Shown here piece by piece: positions 56,442 through 64,000 of a stretch of DNA of 64,000 bases. The notes beneath the pieces are model-generated. The model was not told where the DNA came from, ran no database searches, and was given only the letters and a program-made list of their open reading frames with translations. How positions within the stretch are numbered: the stretch's first letter is position 1; each line of letters opens with the position of its first letter. Source of the stretch: Streptomyces sp. CB09001 (lineage in GTDB: Bacteria; Actinomycetota; Actinomycetes; Streptomycetales; Streptomycetaceae). Position numbers and translations under genes: made by a program. The stretch spans positions 3,286,001 to 3,350,000 of the forward strand of contig NZ_CP026730.1 of the NCBI RefSeq assembly GCF_003369795.1. Reading direction: 5' to 3'.

Positions 56442-57482
56442 ATGACCATGGCCACCACCACCGCCACGCGCCCCGACACTCCCGGCAGCGACTTCGCCCG
56501 GTTGTCGAAGAAGATCGCGGACGCCGGACTGCTGGGGCGTCGCCCCGGCTACTACACGTTACGCATCACCGCCGTGACCGGGCTCTACGCCGCCGGATGG
56601 GCCGCGTTCGTCCTCGTCGGCGCCTCCTGGTGGACACTGGCGATCGCCGCGTTCCTGGCCGTGATGTACGGGCAAGTCGCCCTGGTCGCCCATGACATGG
56701 CCCACCGGCAGGTGTTCCGCCGCCGCCGGGCCAGCGAGTTGTCCGGACGGATCGCCGGCGCGTCGATCGGCATGAGCTACGGCTGGTGGCAGGACAAGCA
56801 CACCCGTCACCACGCCAACCCCAACACCGAGAACCTCGACCCCGACATCGGACCCGACCTGCTCGTCTGGTCCCCGGACCAGGCCCGCGCCGCCACCGGA
56901 CTGCCCCGCCTGCTCGGCCGCTGGCAGGCGTTCCTCTTCTTTCCCCTGCTCACGCTGGAGGGCTTCAACCTGCACGTGGCGAGCGGCAGGGCCATGGCCA
57001 ACCGCCGGCTCAAACGCCGGGCGGTCGACGGCGCTCTGCTCCTGGGGCACTGCGCCGTCTACCTGGCCGCCCTGTTCTGGGTCCTGCCGCCCGGGATGGC
57101 GATCGCCTTCCTCGCCGTCCACCAGTGCCTGTTCGGCGTCTACCTCGGTTCGGCCTTCGCGCCCAACCACAAGGGGATGCCGATCCTGACGGCCGACGAC
57201 CGCCCCGACTTCCTCCGCCGCCAGGTGCTGACCTCACGCAACGTCAACGGCGGCCGGTTCACCGACCTGGCGCTCGGCGGCCTGAACCACCAGATCGAGC
57301 ACCACCTGTTCCCGAGCATGCCCAGCCCCAACCTGCGCAAGGCCCGCGCCATCGTCCGGCGGTACTGCCGGGACCTGGGCGTCGACTATGCGGAAACGGG
57401 CCTGGTCGCCTCCTACCGGTTGGCACTCACCAGCCTCCACGACGCCGGCGCCCCGCTCCGACGGACCCGCGTCCCCACCTAG
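56442..57482 (+). CDS. Membrane fatty acid desaturase
   Basis: A 346-aa di-iron desaturase. Three histidine boxes are present: HDMAH near residue 85, HTRHH near 121 and HQIEHH near 284, with about four membrane helices (TAVTGLYAAGWAAFVLVGAS, WWTLAIAAFLAVMYGQVALV, VYLAALFWVLPPGMAIAFLA). It introduces a double bond into acyl chains with oxygen and a ferredoxin-type donor. It may adjust membrane fluidity under stress, in keeping with the DUF5994 neighbours. ATG 56442 after GAGAGA. Confidence 0.9.
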   Translation: MTMATTTATRPDTPGSDFARLSKKIADAGLLGRRPGYYTLRITAVTGLYAAGWAAFVLVGASWWTLAIAAFLAVMYGQVALVAHDMAHRQVFRRRRASELSGRIAGASIGMSYGWWQDKHTRHHANPNTENLDPDIGPDLLVWSPDQARAATGLPRLLGRWQAFLFFPLLTLEGFNLHVASGRAMANRRLKRRAVDGALLLGHCAVYLAALFWVLPPGMAIAFLAVHQCLFGVYLGSAFAPNHKGMPILTADDRPDFLRRQVLTSRNVNGGRFTDLALGGLNHQIEHHLFPSMPSPNLRKARAIVRRYCRDLGVDYAETGLVASYRLALTSLHDAGAPLRRTRVPT

Positions 57483-57760
57483 CGGGGCGAGACGCCGCCG
57501 TGGGTACGGCGGCGTCCAGGACGCAGCCGTCCGCGTCCGCCGTACCGGGAGCCCCGGCGCTCGCCGGCGTCGTTCGCGACCGGAGACCGTCGGCGTACCG
57601 CCGGCCCTTCGTCGGTCTTCCGGTCTGGTGCGACGACACCGCTGCGGCCGTAGTGGAAGGCGGCACTTCTGCCCCCGTGCTGGGAGTTCAGGCGGTGGAT
57701 GAGGAACGCGCCTGCCGCGATCACCGCCAGCAGCACGAACACCGTCACGAGGATGTCCAT
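57479..57760 (-). CDS. Small single-pass membrane protein
   Basis: A 93-aa protein, MDILVTVFVLLAVIAAGAFL giving one helix, then IHRLNSQHGGRSAAFHYGRS and an Arg-rich, disordered cytoplasmic tail. ATG 57760 with GTGAGGG upstream. It overlaps the desaturase end by 4 bp (convergent) and follows the second DUF5994 gene by 5 bp, so it belongs to that operon. Unknown function. Confidence 0.65.
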   Translation of the reverse strand: MDILVTVFVLLAVIAAGAFLIHRLNSQHGGRSAAFHYGRSGVVAPDRKTDEGPAVRRRSPVANDAGERRGSRYGGRGRLRPGRRRTHGGVSPR

Positions 57761-57765
57761 GGCCC

Positions 57766-58356
57766 TCACACCCTTTCCGGCCGGTCCCTCGCGGTGGCGA
57801 CGGCGACTCGAAGCCATGGAGAAGTGACGGAAGCACCGGCTCCATGTCCTCCTTCGGACTCCCACACCGCTTCCCTGGTGCGGTCGGCCTCGGCGGTCAC
57901 CGTCAGACGCGCGGCATCCGCCAGCAGGCTGCTCGCGGTCGCTGTCCGGCGCGGGTCGCTCGCGGCGGCCATCAGCCAGGCGGCCGCGGCCGGAGGCGTC
58001 TGCGGGGGAACGACCAGCAGGTTCCAGCGGCCCACGTGGTAGGAGAGCAGCAGCAACTCGTGCTCGTCCTGCTCGAAGCGGAACCAGCCCACCTTCACCA
58101 CGTGCCCGGCGACAGGCACCTTGCGCGGGACGACCGGCCACTGGGCGGGGTTCACCGTGATCCGGGTGATCCGCCCCCACAGCGGATCCAGAACGGACGC
58201 CAGGGCCGGCAGTTCGGCGGTGAGATCACGCGAACGCGGCCACCAGGCGCCGTCCAGCAGGAGCGGTGCCGAACCGGCGGGGACGAGCGAGAGACGTACG
58301 GGAGACGTGGGACGCCGGTCTTCGGACGTCGTCGGAGGGGAGACGGTCGCAGTCAT
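57766..58356 (-). CDS. DUF5994 family protein 2
   Basis: A 196-aa protein with the family core VRLSLVPAGSAPLLLDGAWW, PRSRDLTAELPALASVLDPL, WGRITRITVNPAQWPVVPRK, YHVGRWNLLVVPPQTPPAAA. The C-terminal 50 residues add an acidic-to-basic tail. ATG 58356. Divergent from DUF5994 gene 3 across 309 bp that contains a CGAGGAGTA-type motif for each direction. Confidence 0.82.
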   Translation of the reverse strand: MTATVSPPTTSEDRRPTSPVRLSLVPAGSAPLLLDGAWWPRSRDLTAELPALASVLDPLWGRITRITVNPAQWPVVPRKVPVAGHVVKVGWFRFEQDEHELLLLSYHVGRWNLLVVPPQTPPAAAAWLMAAASDPRRTATASSLLADAARLTVTAEADRTREAVWESEGGHGAGASVTSPWLRVAVATARDRPERV

Positions 58357-58450
58357 GACGCGAACCCTGCCCCGGGCGGGCCTGAGCCGACCCGGCGTAT
58401 TCGATCACCGAAAACGGCACAGACGCGATATGTCCGTGCGCGGAGTGTTC

Positions 58451-58475
58451 CCGGTTCCTCCAGCCTACTCTTCGC
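58451..58475 (-). promoter_or_regulatory. Conserved CGAGGAGTAG-type motif, copy 2 (minus strand)
   Basis: Reads CGAAGAGTAGGCTGGAGGA on the minus strand, 95 bp before DUF5994 gene 2. Confidence 0.45.
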
Positions 58476-58544
58476 GGCGCCCGAGCAGGCCGTACGCCGG
58501 GAGCAGCCCGCCCGATGAGGCCGAAGCCTCTTGTCGGGGCTCGT

Positions 58545-58571
58545 CGAGGAGTAGCCTGAGGACTTCGAGGG
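58545..58571 (+). promoter_or_regulatory. Conserved CGAGGAGTAG motif, copy 3
   Basis: CGAGGAGTAGCCTGAGGA followed by CTTCGAGGG, 95 bp before DUF5994 gene 3, the same distance as copy 2 to its gene. Confidence 0.55.
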
Positions 58572-58665
58572 CTTTCGTGCACCGGCGCCGCCGGTCCCGT
58601 CCTCGGTCACCCAACCACCGGGCGCGCCGTCAGCCAGCGCAGGCCCGCAGTCAGGCTTCTTCCTC

Positions 58666-59067
58666 ATGATCATGAACTCCACTCAGCTGCGTCCGCACGC
58701 GGCACCGTTCCGCTCACGTGCCGCGCGCCTCGTCCTCGGATCCGCCAGCCGTTTCGGCCGTCCGGACGGCGCTTGGTGGCCACGGACCCGCGACCTGGCA
58801 CGAGAACTCGGCGAACTGGCCGACGTGATCGATCCGCTGTGGGGCCGGCTCACCCACGTGGCCGTCAATCCCCGCCACTGGCAGCCTCTCCCGCACGGCC
58901 TGGTCGTCGTCAACGGCTACGAGGTGGCGGTCGACCGATTCACCGAGGTGCTCAACCCGCACAGGATCCTGCTGCAGTCCTACACCGCGGGCCGCTGGGA
59001 TCTCCTCGTGGTGCCGCCCCCGACGAGCGCGTCGTCAGCAGCCCGGCTCATGGCGGCCGTGGCGTAG
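58666..59067 (+). CDS. DUF5994 family protein 3
   Basis: A 133-aa, minimal version of the family: RAARLVLGSASRFGRPDGAW, WPRTRDLARELGELADVIDP, LWGRLTHVAVNPRHWQPLPH and YTAGRWDLLVVPPPTSASSA. Being the shortest, it defines the conserved domain. ATG 58666. Its end overlaps the convergent fourth paralog by 33 bp. Confidence 0.82.
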   Translation: MIMNSTQLRPHAAPFRSRAARLVLGSASRFGRPDGAWWPRTRDLARELGELADVIDPLWGRLTHVAVNPRHWQPLPHGLVVVNGYEVAVDRFTEVLNPHRILLQSYTAGRWDLLVVPPPTSASSAARLMAAVA

Positions 59068-59568
59068 CGCAGCGGCGCGTGCATGCCCCGGACCCACACG
59101 CTCCGTGCCGGTGTCGATGAGGATCTGTTCCGCCGACGTCTGACTGCCGGCGCGCACGGCCGCGGCCATGGCCGCGCGGGCCGCGTCGGCCGCGGTGTGC
59201 GGCGGAACCACCAGCAGCGAAAAGAGATCATTGCTGCCCCGAGTGATGAGAACGGTGTCGTCTCCGACCGGGAAGGAGTCGATGCGGACGACACGACCGT
59301 CGATCGTCAGCAGCGTCGGCAGCTCGTCCCAGGCGTCGGTGTCCAGACCGACACGTGTGATCGGCCCGAGGTACTCGGACAGCGCGGAGACGAGGCCGGG
59401 CAGTTCACCGGCGATGTCGCGGGAGCGGGGCCACCACGCCCCGTCGAGCGCGCCCTTCCGGTCATGCGTCGTCTCAAGCCGCACCACCGCGGTTCCAGGT
59501 CGCGAAACCGCCTGATGCACAGCGTCGGGCAGGAGCCTGCTCACCCGCGGGGGGTCGGGGTCGGACAT
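59035..59568 (-). CDS. DUF5994 family protein 4
   Basis: A 177-aa paralog: VVRLETTHDRKGALDGAWWP, RSRDIAGELPGLVSALSEYL, GPITRVGLDTDAWDELPTLL, and DLFSLLVVPPHTAADAARAA. More diverged than the others (glycine-tryptophan in the W-x-L-L-V motif replaced). ATG 59568, preceded 54 bp upstream by TCGAGGAGTAC on the minus strand (59621-59631). Unknown function. Confidence 0.78.
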   Translation of the reverse strand: MSDPDPPRVSRLLPDAVHQAVSRPGTAVVRLETTHDRKGALDGAWWPRSRDIAGELPGLVSALSEYLGPITRVGLDTDAWDELPTLLTIDGRVVRIDSFPVGDDTVLITRGSNDLFSLLVVPPHTAADAARAAMAAAVRAGSQTSAEQILIDTGTERVGPGHARAAALRHGRHEPGC

Positions 59569-59810
59569 CGCACTCGCCTGCCTACCGGGAACGGCAAACC
59601 GAAAGCCTCCTGGTTTCACGGTACTCCTCGACCGACGACGGCCGGAATTCCACGATCACCGGGCTACTCACCGTCATCGCCGCACGCGATGAAGAACAAG
59701 GTCGAGGTGTGCTTCCCTCGACCTGCGCTTCTGGGCGGCACCAAGGCCCGTCACCCCGACGTACTCGCCGCCAACGCAAGGAACGCGCCAGCGCCCGCGG
59801 TGTCGGTCTG

Positions 59811-61187
59811 TCAGCAGCCGCCGGAGGCGGCCGGTGCGCCGATGCCGATCTGCAGCGTGGCAGGGGCCGCGCAGCAACCTCCGCCTTCGCCGCTCCGCGC
59901 GGCGTCGGGCTCGTCGAACAGACCCGCGCCGCCACACACACCGGTCTCCGGCAGGGTCAGCTCGACGCGTTCGGCCGCCTCGTGGTCACCGGCGAGAGCG
60001 GCCGTGATGGAGCGGACCTGCTCGTAGCCGGTCATGGCGAGGAAGGTGGGGGCGCGGCCGTAGGACTTCATGCCGGCCAGGTAGACGCCCTGCTCCGGGT
60101 GGGACAGCTCCTTCACGCCGTGCGGGTAGACCGTGCCGCAGGAGTGGACGTTCGGGTCGATCAGCGGAGCCAGCGCGGTCGGGGCCTGGAGGCGTTCGTC
60201 GAGGCCGAGGCGGAGCTCGGAGAGGAAGCTGAGGTCGGGGCGGAAGCCGGTCAGGACGACGACCTCGTCGACCGCGTCCAGGCGGCGGCCGTCCTCGGCG
60301 ACCAGGACCAGCCGGTCGCCGTCACGCTCGACCGCTTCCGTACGGAACCCGGTGACGGCGCTCGCGTGCCCCTGCTCCACCGCCGCCTTGGCACGCAGGC
60401 CGAGGGCGCCGCGGGCCGGGAGCTGGTCGGCCTCGCCGCCGCCGTACGTGGCGTCGCCGATGCCTCGGCGCAGGATCCAGACCGCGTGTGTGTCCGCCTC
60501 TTCCCCGGCCAGGTCGGCGAGCAGGGCGAGAGCGGTGAAGGCGGAGGCGCCGGAACCGACGACCGCCGTGCGCTTGCCGGCGTAGCGGGCTCGGACAGCC
60601 GGGTCCTTCAGGTCGGGGACGCGGTAGGTGATGCGGTCGGAAGCGGACTTCTCACCGAGGGCGGGGATGCCGTTCGCACCCATCGGGCCGGGCACGGACC
60701 AGGTGCCGGAGGCGTCGATGACGGCGCGGGCGGTGATCCGCTCCTCGCCGCCGTCCGCTGTCTCGATGTGCACGGTGAAGGGCTGCTCCTCGCGGCCGGA
60801 GTCGACAATCCGGTCCCGGCCGGCGCGGGCCACGCCGGTGACCGTCACTCCGTAGCGGACCTGGTCGCCGAGGACGTCCGCGAGCGGCTGGAGGTACCGC
60901 TCGACCCAGTCGCCGCCGGTCGGGTACGTCGTCTCGTCGGGGCGGACCCAGCCGGTTGAAGCGAGCAGCTTCTCGGCGGCCGGGTCGGTGACCTCGGCCC
61001 AGGGCGAGAACAGGCGGACGTGCGCCCACTCGCGCACCGCAGTGGCAGCGGACTGGCCGGCCTCCAGCACCAGGGGCTCCGCGCCGCGCTCAACGAGGTG
61101 TGCGGCTGCGGCCAGGCCGACGGGGCCGGCGCCGATGACCACAACGGGCTGCTGGTGGTCGGTGGTGGACACGCTGGTGTTGGACAC
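59811..61187 (-). CDS. FAD-dependent oxidoreductase with Cys-rich C-terminus (ars-type)
   Basis: A 458-aa flavoprotein. The FAD-binding motif VVVIGAGPVGLAAAAHLVER is N-terminal and a second dinucleotide motif is TAVVGSGASAFTALALLADL. The C-terminus is unusual: GVCGGAGLF, then GEGGGCCAAPATLQIG and a final SGGC, giving four cysteines, a vicinal pair included, suited to binding As(III)/Sb(III) or a metal. GTG start at 61187 behind AAAAGGGAG. Divergent from the ArsO-like gene, sharing an ArsR-type operator. Confidence 0.8.
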   Translation of the reverse strand: MSNTSVSTTDHQQPVVVIGAGPVGLAAAAHLVERGAEPLVLEAGQSAATAVREWAHVRLFSPWAEVTDPAAEKLLASTGWVRPDETTYPTGGDWVERYLQPLADVLGDQVRYGVTVTGVARAGRDRIVDSGREEQPFTVHIETADGGEERITARAVIDASGTWSVPGPMGANGIPALGEKSASDRITYRVPDLKDPAVRARYAGKRTAVVGSGASAFTALALLADLAGEEADTHAVWILRRGIGDATYGGGEADQLPARGALGLRAKAAVEQGHASAVTGFRTEAVERDGDRLVLVAEDGRRLDAVDEVVVLTGFRPDLSFLSELRLGLDERLQAPTALAPLIDPNVHSCGTVYPHGVKELSHPEQGVYLAGMKSYGRAPTFLAMTGYEQVRSITAALAGDHEAAERVELTLPETGVCGGAGLFDEPDAARSGEGGGCCAAPATLQIGIGAPAASGGC

Positions 61188-61261
61188 GGCGACGACACTC
61201 CCTTTTGCTTCGACATCTGTCGATCCCTTGCGAGACCAGGATGGCACCTGCTTCGATGGGC

Positions 61262-61283
61262 GTCAACATAGACACTTATCGAA
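61262..61283. promoter_or_regulatory. ArsR-type operator in the divergent flavoprotein promoter
   Basis: GTCAACATAG-N8-CGAA, identical in layout to the site at the arsR start. It lies between the two divergent flavoprotein genes. Confidence 0.6.
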
Positions 61284-61316
61284 GCCGTAGTACTTGAGCG
61301 ATCCGAGGGAGCGGGC

Positions 61317-62399
61317 ATGGAACACGTCGACGTGGCGGTCATCGGTGGTGGCCAGTCCGGACTGGCCACCGCACACGCCCTGCGCAAGCAGGGTCTGGCA
61401 CCGGTGATCCTGGAAGCGTCCGGGCAGCCGGCGGGGTCATGGCCCCGCTACTACGACAGCCTCGCCCTCTTCTCCCCCGCGGCCCGCAGCTCCCTTCCGG
61501 GCCTGCCGTTCGGCGGCGATCCGGACCGCTACCCGCACCGGGACGAGGTCGTCTCCTACCTGCTGCGTTACGCCGAGCGCCTGGACGCCGACGTCCGCAC
61601 CGGTATGCGTGTGCAGGAGGTGCGTATGAGCGACGGAGCCTTCGTCCTTACCCTGGAAACCGGAGAACGCATGACGGCCCGGGGCATCGTGGCGGCCTCT
61701 GGAACCTTCGGCCGGCCTCACCGGCCCGCCCTCCCAGGGTTGGACGACTTCACGGGCACCGTGCTGCACGCGGCCGAGTACTGCGGGCCGGAACCACTCG
61801 CCGGGCTGGGGGGCTCCCCGGCCGGAGGTTGGGGGAGGGTGGTGGTCGTCGGGGCCGGCAACTCGGCGGTGCAGATCGCCGCCGAGCTGGCCACACATAC
61901 CCGGGTGACGCTCGCGGCGCGGCATCCGGTGCGGTTCGCCCGGCAGCGCCCGCTGGGCCGGGACCTGCACTGGTGGCTACAGCGGACAGGGCTCGACACC
62001 TTGCCGGTGGGCAGGTTCCTGCGCACGCCGCCGACACAGTTGGTGATCGACGACGGCCGCTACCGCGCCGCGGTTGCAGCCGGCGCCCCTGACTTGCGCC
62101 CGGTGTTCAGCGCGATCGACGGCACGAAGGCGACATGGACCGACGGCGCCATCGAGGAGATCGACACGATCGTCCTGGCCACCGGCTACCGACCCGACCT
62201 CGGCTATCTGCGCCCGCTCGGCGCCCTCGACTGCGACGGCCAACCGCGCCACCGGGAGGGCCTGTCGACCACCCATCCCGGACTGGCGTACGTCGGCCTG
62301 GAATGGCAGCGCAGCCTCTCCTCGAACTCCCTGCGCGGGGTCGGCAGGGACGCCGCCCGCGTCGTACGGCGCCTTGTCGCCCATCTCGACGCCCGCTGA
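61317..62399 (+). CDS. Flavin-dependent monooxygenase, ArsO-like
   Basis: A 360-aa FMO-type enzyme. FAD motif VAVIGGGQSGLATAHALRKQ at the N-terminus; NADPH motif VVVVGAGNSAVQIAAELATH near residue 180; C-terminal VLATGYRPDLGYLRPLG, the ATG-x-R-P-D FMO element. ArsO-type proteins accompany arsenic-resistance genes in Streptomyces; the reaction is not established here. Start at ATG 61317. An intragenic palindromic repeat lies at 61805-61838. arsR follows after 40 bp. Confidence 0.8.
   Translation: MEHVDVAVIGGGQSGLATAHALRKQGLAPVILEASGQPAGSWPRYYDSLALFSPAARSSLPGLPFGGDPDRYPHRDEVVSYLLRYAERLDADVRTGMRVQEVRMSDGAFVLTLETGERMTARGIVAASGTFGRPHRPALPGLDDFTGTVLHAAEYCGPEPLAGLGGSPAGGWGRVVVVGAGNSAVQIAAELATHTRVTLAARHPVRFARQRPLGRDLHWWLQRTGLDTLPVGRFLRTPPTQLVIDDGRYRAAVAAGAPDLRPVFSAIDGTKATWTDGAIEEIDTIVLATGYRPDLGYLRPLGALDCDGQPRHREGLSTTHPGLAYVGLEWQRSLSSNSLRGVGRDAARVVRRLVAHLDAR
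61805..61838. repeat. Intragenic GCTGGGGGG...GGGGGAGG repeat
   Basis: In-frame palindromic unit in the ArsO-like gene (GLGGSPAGGWGR in the protein), similar to 30957-30995. Confidence 0.4.
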
Positions 62400-62424
62400 C
62401 TCTGGCTGGGCTAGTTCGACATGT

Positions 62425-62446
62425 GTCAACATAGGCGTATGTCGAA
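62425..62446. promoter_or_regulatory. ArsR-type operator overlapping the arsR start
   Basis: GTCAACATAG-N8-CGAA spans the ATG at 62439. TTCGAC lies about 20 bp upstream, suggesting a leaderless, autorepressed arsR transcript. Confidence 0.58.
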
Positions 62447-62807
62447 TGCCAAGGCACTGCCGCTGCTGGAACGATCCGAGGCCCCCGTCGCCGCGGTGCC
62501 GTGCTGCCCGCCGTTGAGCGAGCGTCCCTTCACCGCCGAGGAGGCCGAGCGCACCGCCCGTATGTTCAAGGCGCTCGGCGACCCCGTGCGGCTGCGGCTG
62601 TTCTCGGCCGTCGCCTCGCACGAGGGCGGCGAGGCATGCGTGTGCGACATCTCCGACGTCGGTGTCTCGCAGCCGACCGTCTCCCACCACCTGAAGAAGC
62701 TCAAGGAGGCCGGCCTGCTCACGTCCGAGCGGCGCGGCACCTGGGTCTACTACCGGGTCGAGCCGTCGGTACTGGCGGCGATGGGACAGCTGCTGGCCGT
62801 TCGGTAG
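62439..62807 (+). CDS. arsR: ArsR-family metalloregulator
   Basis: A 122-aa repressor. Winged-helix: MFKALGDPVRLRLFSAVASH, VCDISDVGVSQPTVSHHLKK, LKEAGLLTSERRGTWVYYRV. Metal-site candidates are vicinal Cys22-Cys23 (VPCCPP) in the N-terminal arm and Cys67/Cys69 in EACVCDI, the arrangement used for As(III) by Corynebacterium ArsR proteins. It should repress its own promoter and the divergent flavoprotein genes through GTCAACATAG-type sites. Confidence 0.9.
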   Translation: MSNAKALPLLERSEAPVAAVPCCPPLSERPFTAEEAERTARMFKALGDPVRLRLFSAVASHEGGEACVCDISDVGVSQPTVSHHLKKLKEAGLLTSERRGTWVYYRVEPSVLAAMGQLLAVR

Positions 62808-62817
62808 CGCACGCGGA

Positions 62818-63873
62818 TCACCTTGCACCTTTGAGAAGCCCGGCGATCTGCCGCGCTGCGTCGCGGGCCGCCCGTCCGACGCCGATGAGCGTGGCGGAGG
62901 CGGGGCCCGTCCAGTCTCCGTATCCGAGGAGGTGCAGCCGGGGGTCCGCCACTGCACGCGTGCCCTGGGTGGGGATGTGGCCGCGCAGGCCCAGGGGTGA
63001 CAGGTGGGAGAGGGCAGGCCGGAAGCCGGTGCACCAGATCACCACGTCGGCGGGCGCTCGCGTGCCGTCGACCCAGGCGACGCCGTCGCGGTCGAGGCGG
63101 GCGAACATGGGTGACGCTTTGAGCCGCCCGGCGTCCCGGGCCTCACGCACGGGCGGTACGGCGACGATGTCCCCCAGCGAGGCGACGCCTCCGGTGTCGG
63201 TGCGGCCCTCGTCGAGGGCGCGACGTCGGGCGGTGGCCGCGTCGAACAGGGCGCGGCCGTCGATGTCGTCGGCGAGGTACCGGGGCGGACGCCGGGTCAC
63301 CCAGGTCAGTTCGGTGTCGTGGGCGAGGTCGGCGGCGATCTGCGCGCCGGAGTTGCCGCCCCCGACGACGATCACGCGTTGGCCCGCGAAGTCCCGCGGT
63401 CCGCGGTACGAGACGGTGTGCAGTTGCCTGCCCTGGAAGTCGCCGCGGCCGGGGACGGCGGGGAGGAAGGGACGCCACCAAGTGCCGGTCGCGCTGATCA
63501 CCGCGCGTGTGTACCACGGGCCGGAGTCGGTCTCCACTCGCAGCAGCCGGCTGTCGGCGTGCACGCCGATCACCCGGACGGGTCGCTGCACCGGGAGGTC
63601 GTATCGCTTCTCGTAGTCGCTCAGGTAGGCGACCAGGTGCCCGGCGTCCGGGTACTCCTGGCCCGACTGCGGCGGCATGAGGCGGCCGGGGAGCGAGGAG
63701 AAGGCTGCCGGGGAGAACAGGTGGAGCGAGTCCCAGGTGTGCTGCCAGGCCCCGCCCGGGGTGGCCTGGGCGTCGAGGACAACGAAGTCGAGGCCCAGGC
63801 GGCGCAGGTGGTAGCCGGCGGCGAGCCCTGCCTGACCGCCGCCGATCACCACCACGTCGGAGTGCTGTGTCAT
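62818..63873 (-). CDS. Second flavin-containing monooxygenase-like protein
   Basis: A 351-aa paralog of the ArsO-like protein (MTQHSDVVVIGGGQAGLAAG at the start; NADPH motif VIVVGGGNSGAQIAADLAHD; VIWCTGFRPALSHL near the end). It ends 10 bp from the arsR stop, convergent. ATG 63873; frames reaching 63999 are non-homologous. Whether it belongs to the ars group or acts independently is open. 63874-64000 shows no gene. Confidence 0.82.
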   Translation of the reverse strand: MTQHSDVVVIGGGQAGLAAGYHLRRLGLDFVVLDAQATPGGAWQHTWDSLHLFSPAAFSSLPGRLMPPQSGQEYPDAGHLVAYLSDYEKRYDLPVQRPVRVIGVHADSRLLRVETDSGPWYTRAVISATGTWWRPFLPAVPGRGDFQGRQLHTVSYRGPRDFAGQRVIVVGGGNSGAQIAADLAHDTELTWVTRRPPRYLADDIDGRALFDAATARRRALDEGRTDTGGVASLGDIVAVPPVREARDAGRLKASPMFARLDRDGVAWVDGTRAPADVVIWCTGFRPALSHLSPLGLRGHIPTQGTRAVADPRLHLLGYGDWTGPASATLIGVGRAARDAARQIAGLLKGAR

Positions 63874-64000
63874 GCCGCCTGCGCCGCCGCGCACGTGATG
63901 GACCGGACGGTGCGGGCCGTGAGGCAATGCATCAGTAGCCTCTGCCCTCGGTGGTCGGAGCGGACGGGGTGAACTTCTTGCGCCAGGCCAGCGAAACATA

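Overview
The window is a high-GC actinobacterial chromosome segment. Its gene order (fbaA, pyrE, an aminotransferase, ybjN, clpB, then hspR-dnaJ-grpE-dnaK on one strand), GTG/TTG starts, GC-rich perfect hairpin terminators, HspR-type HAIR operators and many XRE/TPR, SpoIIE-type and DUF5994-type genes all point to Streptomyces. This assignment is by recognition of families and order, not by a search.

Positions 1-31 kb look like conserved core. They hold the 3'-truncated tryptophan 2,3-dioxygenase, a DHA2-type exporter, fructose-bisphosphate aldolase, orotate phosphoribosyltransferase, a two-component system, a membrane-anchored spermidine-synthase-like protein, an aminotransferase, YbjN and ClpB. 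A trio of related LuxR-type regulators lies beside a small secreted peptide. Next come a sugar-binding lipoprotein, the dnaK operon with its repressor hspR, a frame-broken MraY/WecA-like transferase, an EtfD-like membrane Fe-S oxidoreductase, an FG-GAP lipoprotein and a Yip1-like membrane protein. clpB and dnaK both carry HAIR sites, so the HspR repressor and its two main targets are all in view.

At 32.56-35.71 kb a 3.15-kb element with a large serine recombinase sits inside the 3' end of a phosphoribosyltransferase gene. The original last codons of that gene are still readable on the far side of the element, so both junctions can be placed to a shared CCAGG. dcd, a 52-codon zinc-ribbon gene and tRNA-Gly(CCC) follow.

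From the tRNA onward (37.3 kb to the end) the content is mostly accessory. There is a GNAT/PIN-like gene overlapping an ASCH gene (38.2-40.8 kb). An integrative mobilizable element (about 41-47.8 kb) carries a tyrosine integrase, excisionase, XRE repressor, DnaD-like and DnaC-like replication proteins, an iteron array, MobC and a relaxase. A compact RiPP-like locus follows (47.8-53 kb): a 38-aa precursor-like peptide, an asparagine-synthetase-like enzyme, a methyltransferase, a chain of overlapping tiny genes and a divergent XRE/TPR regulator. Then come a PAS/GAF/SpoIIE phosphatase, a cluster of four DUF5994 genes around a fatty acid desaturase, and an ArsR-controlled group of three flavoproteins.

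The best candidate for an undescribed system is the 47.8-51.2 kb RiPP-like locus. The GNAT/PIN-ASCH pair and the shared motif upstream of the DUF5994 genes come next.
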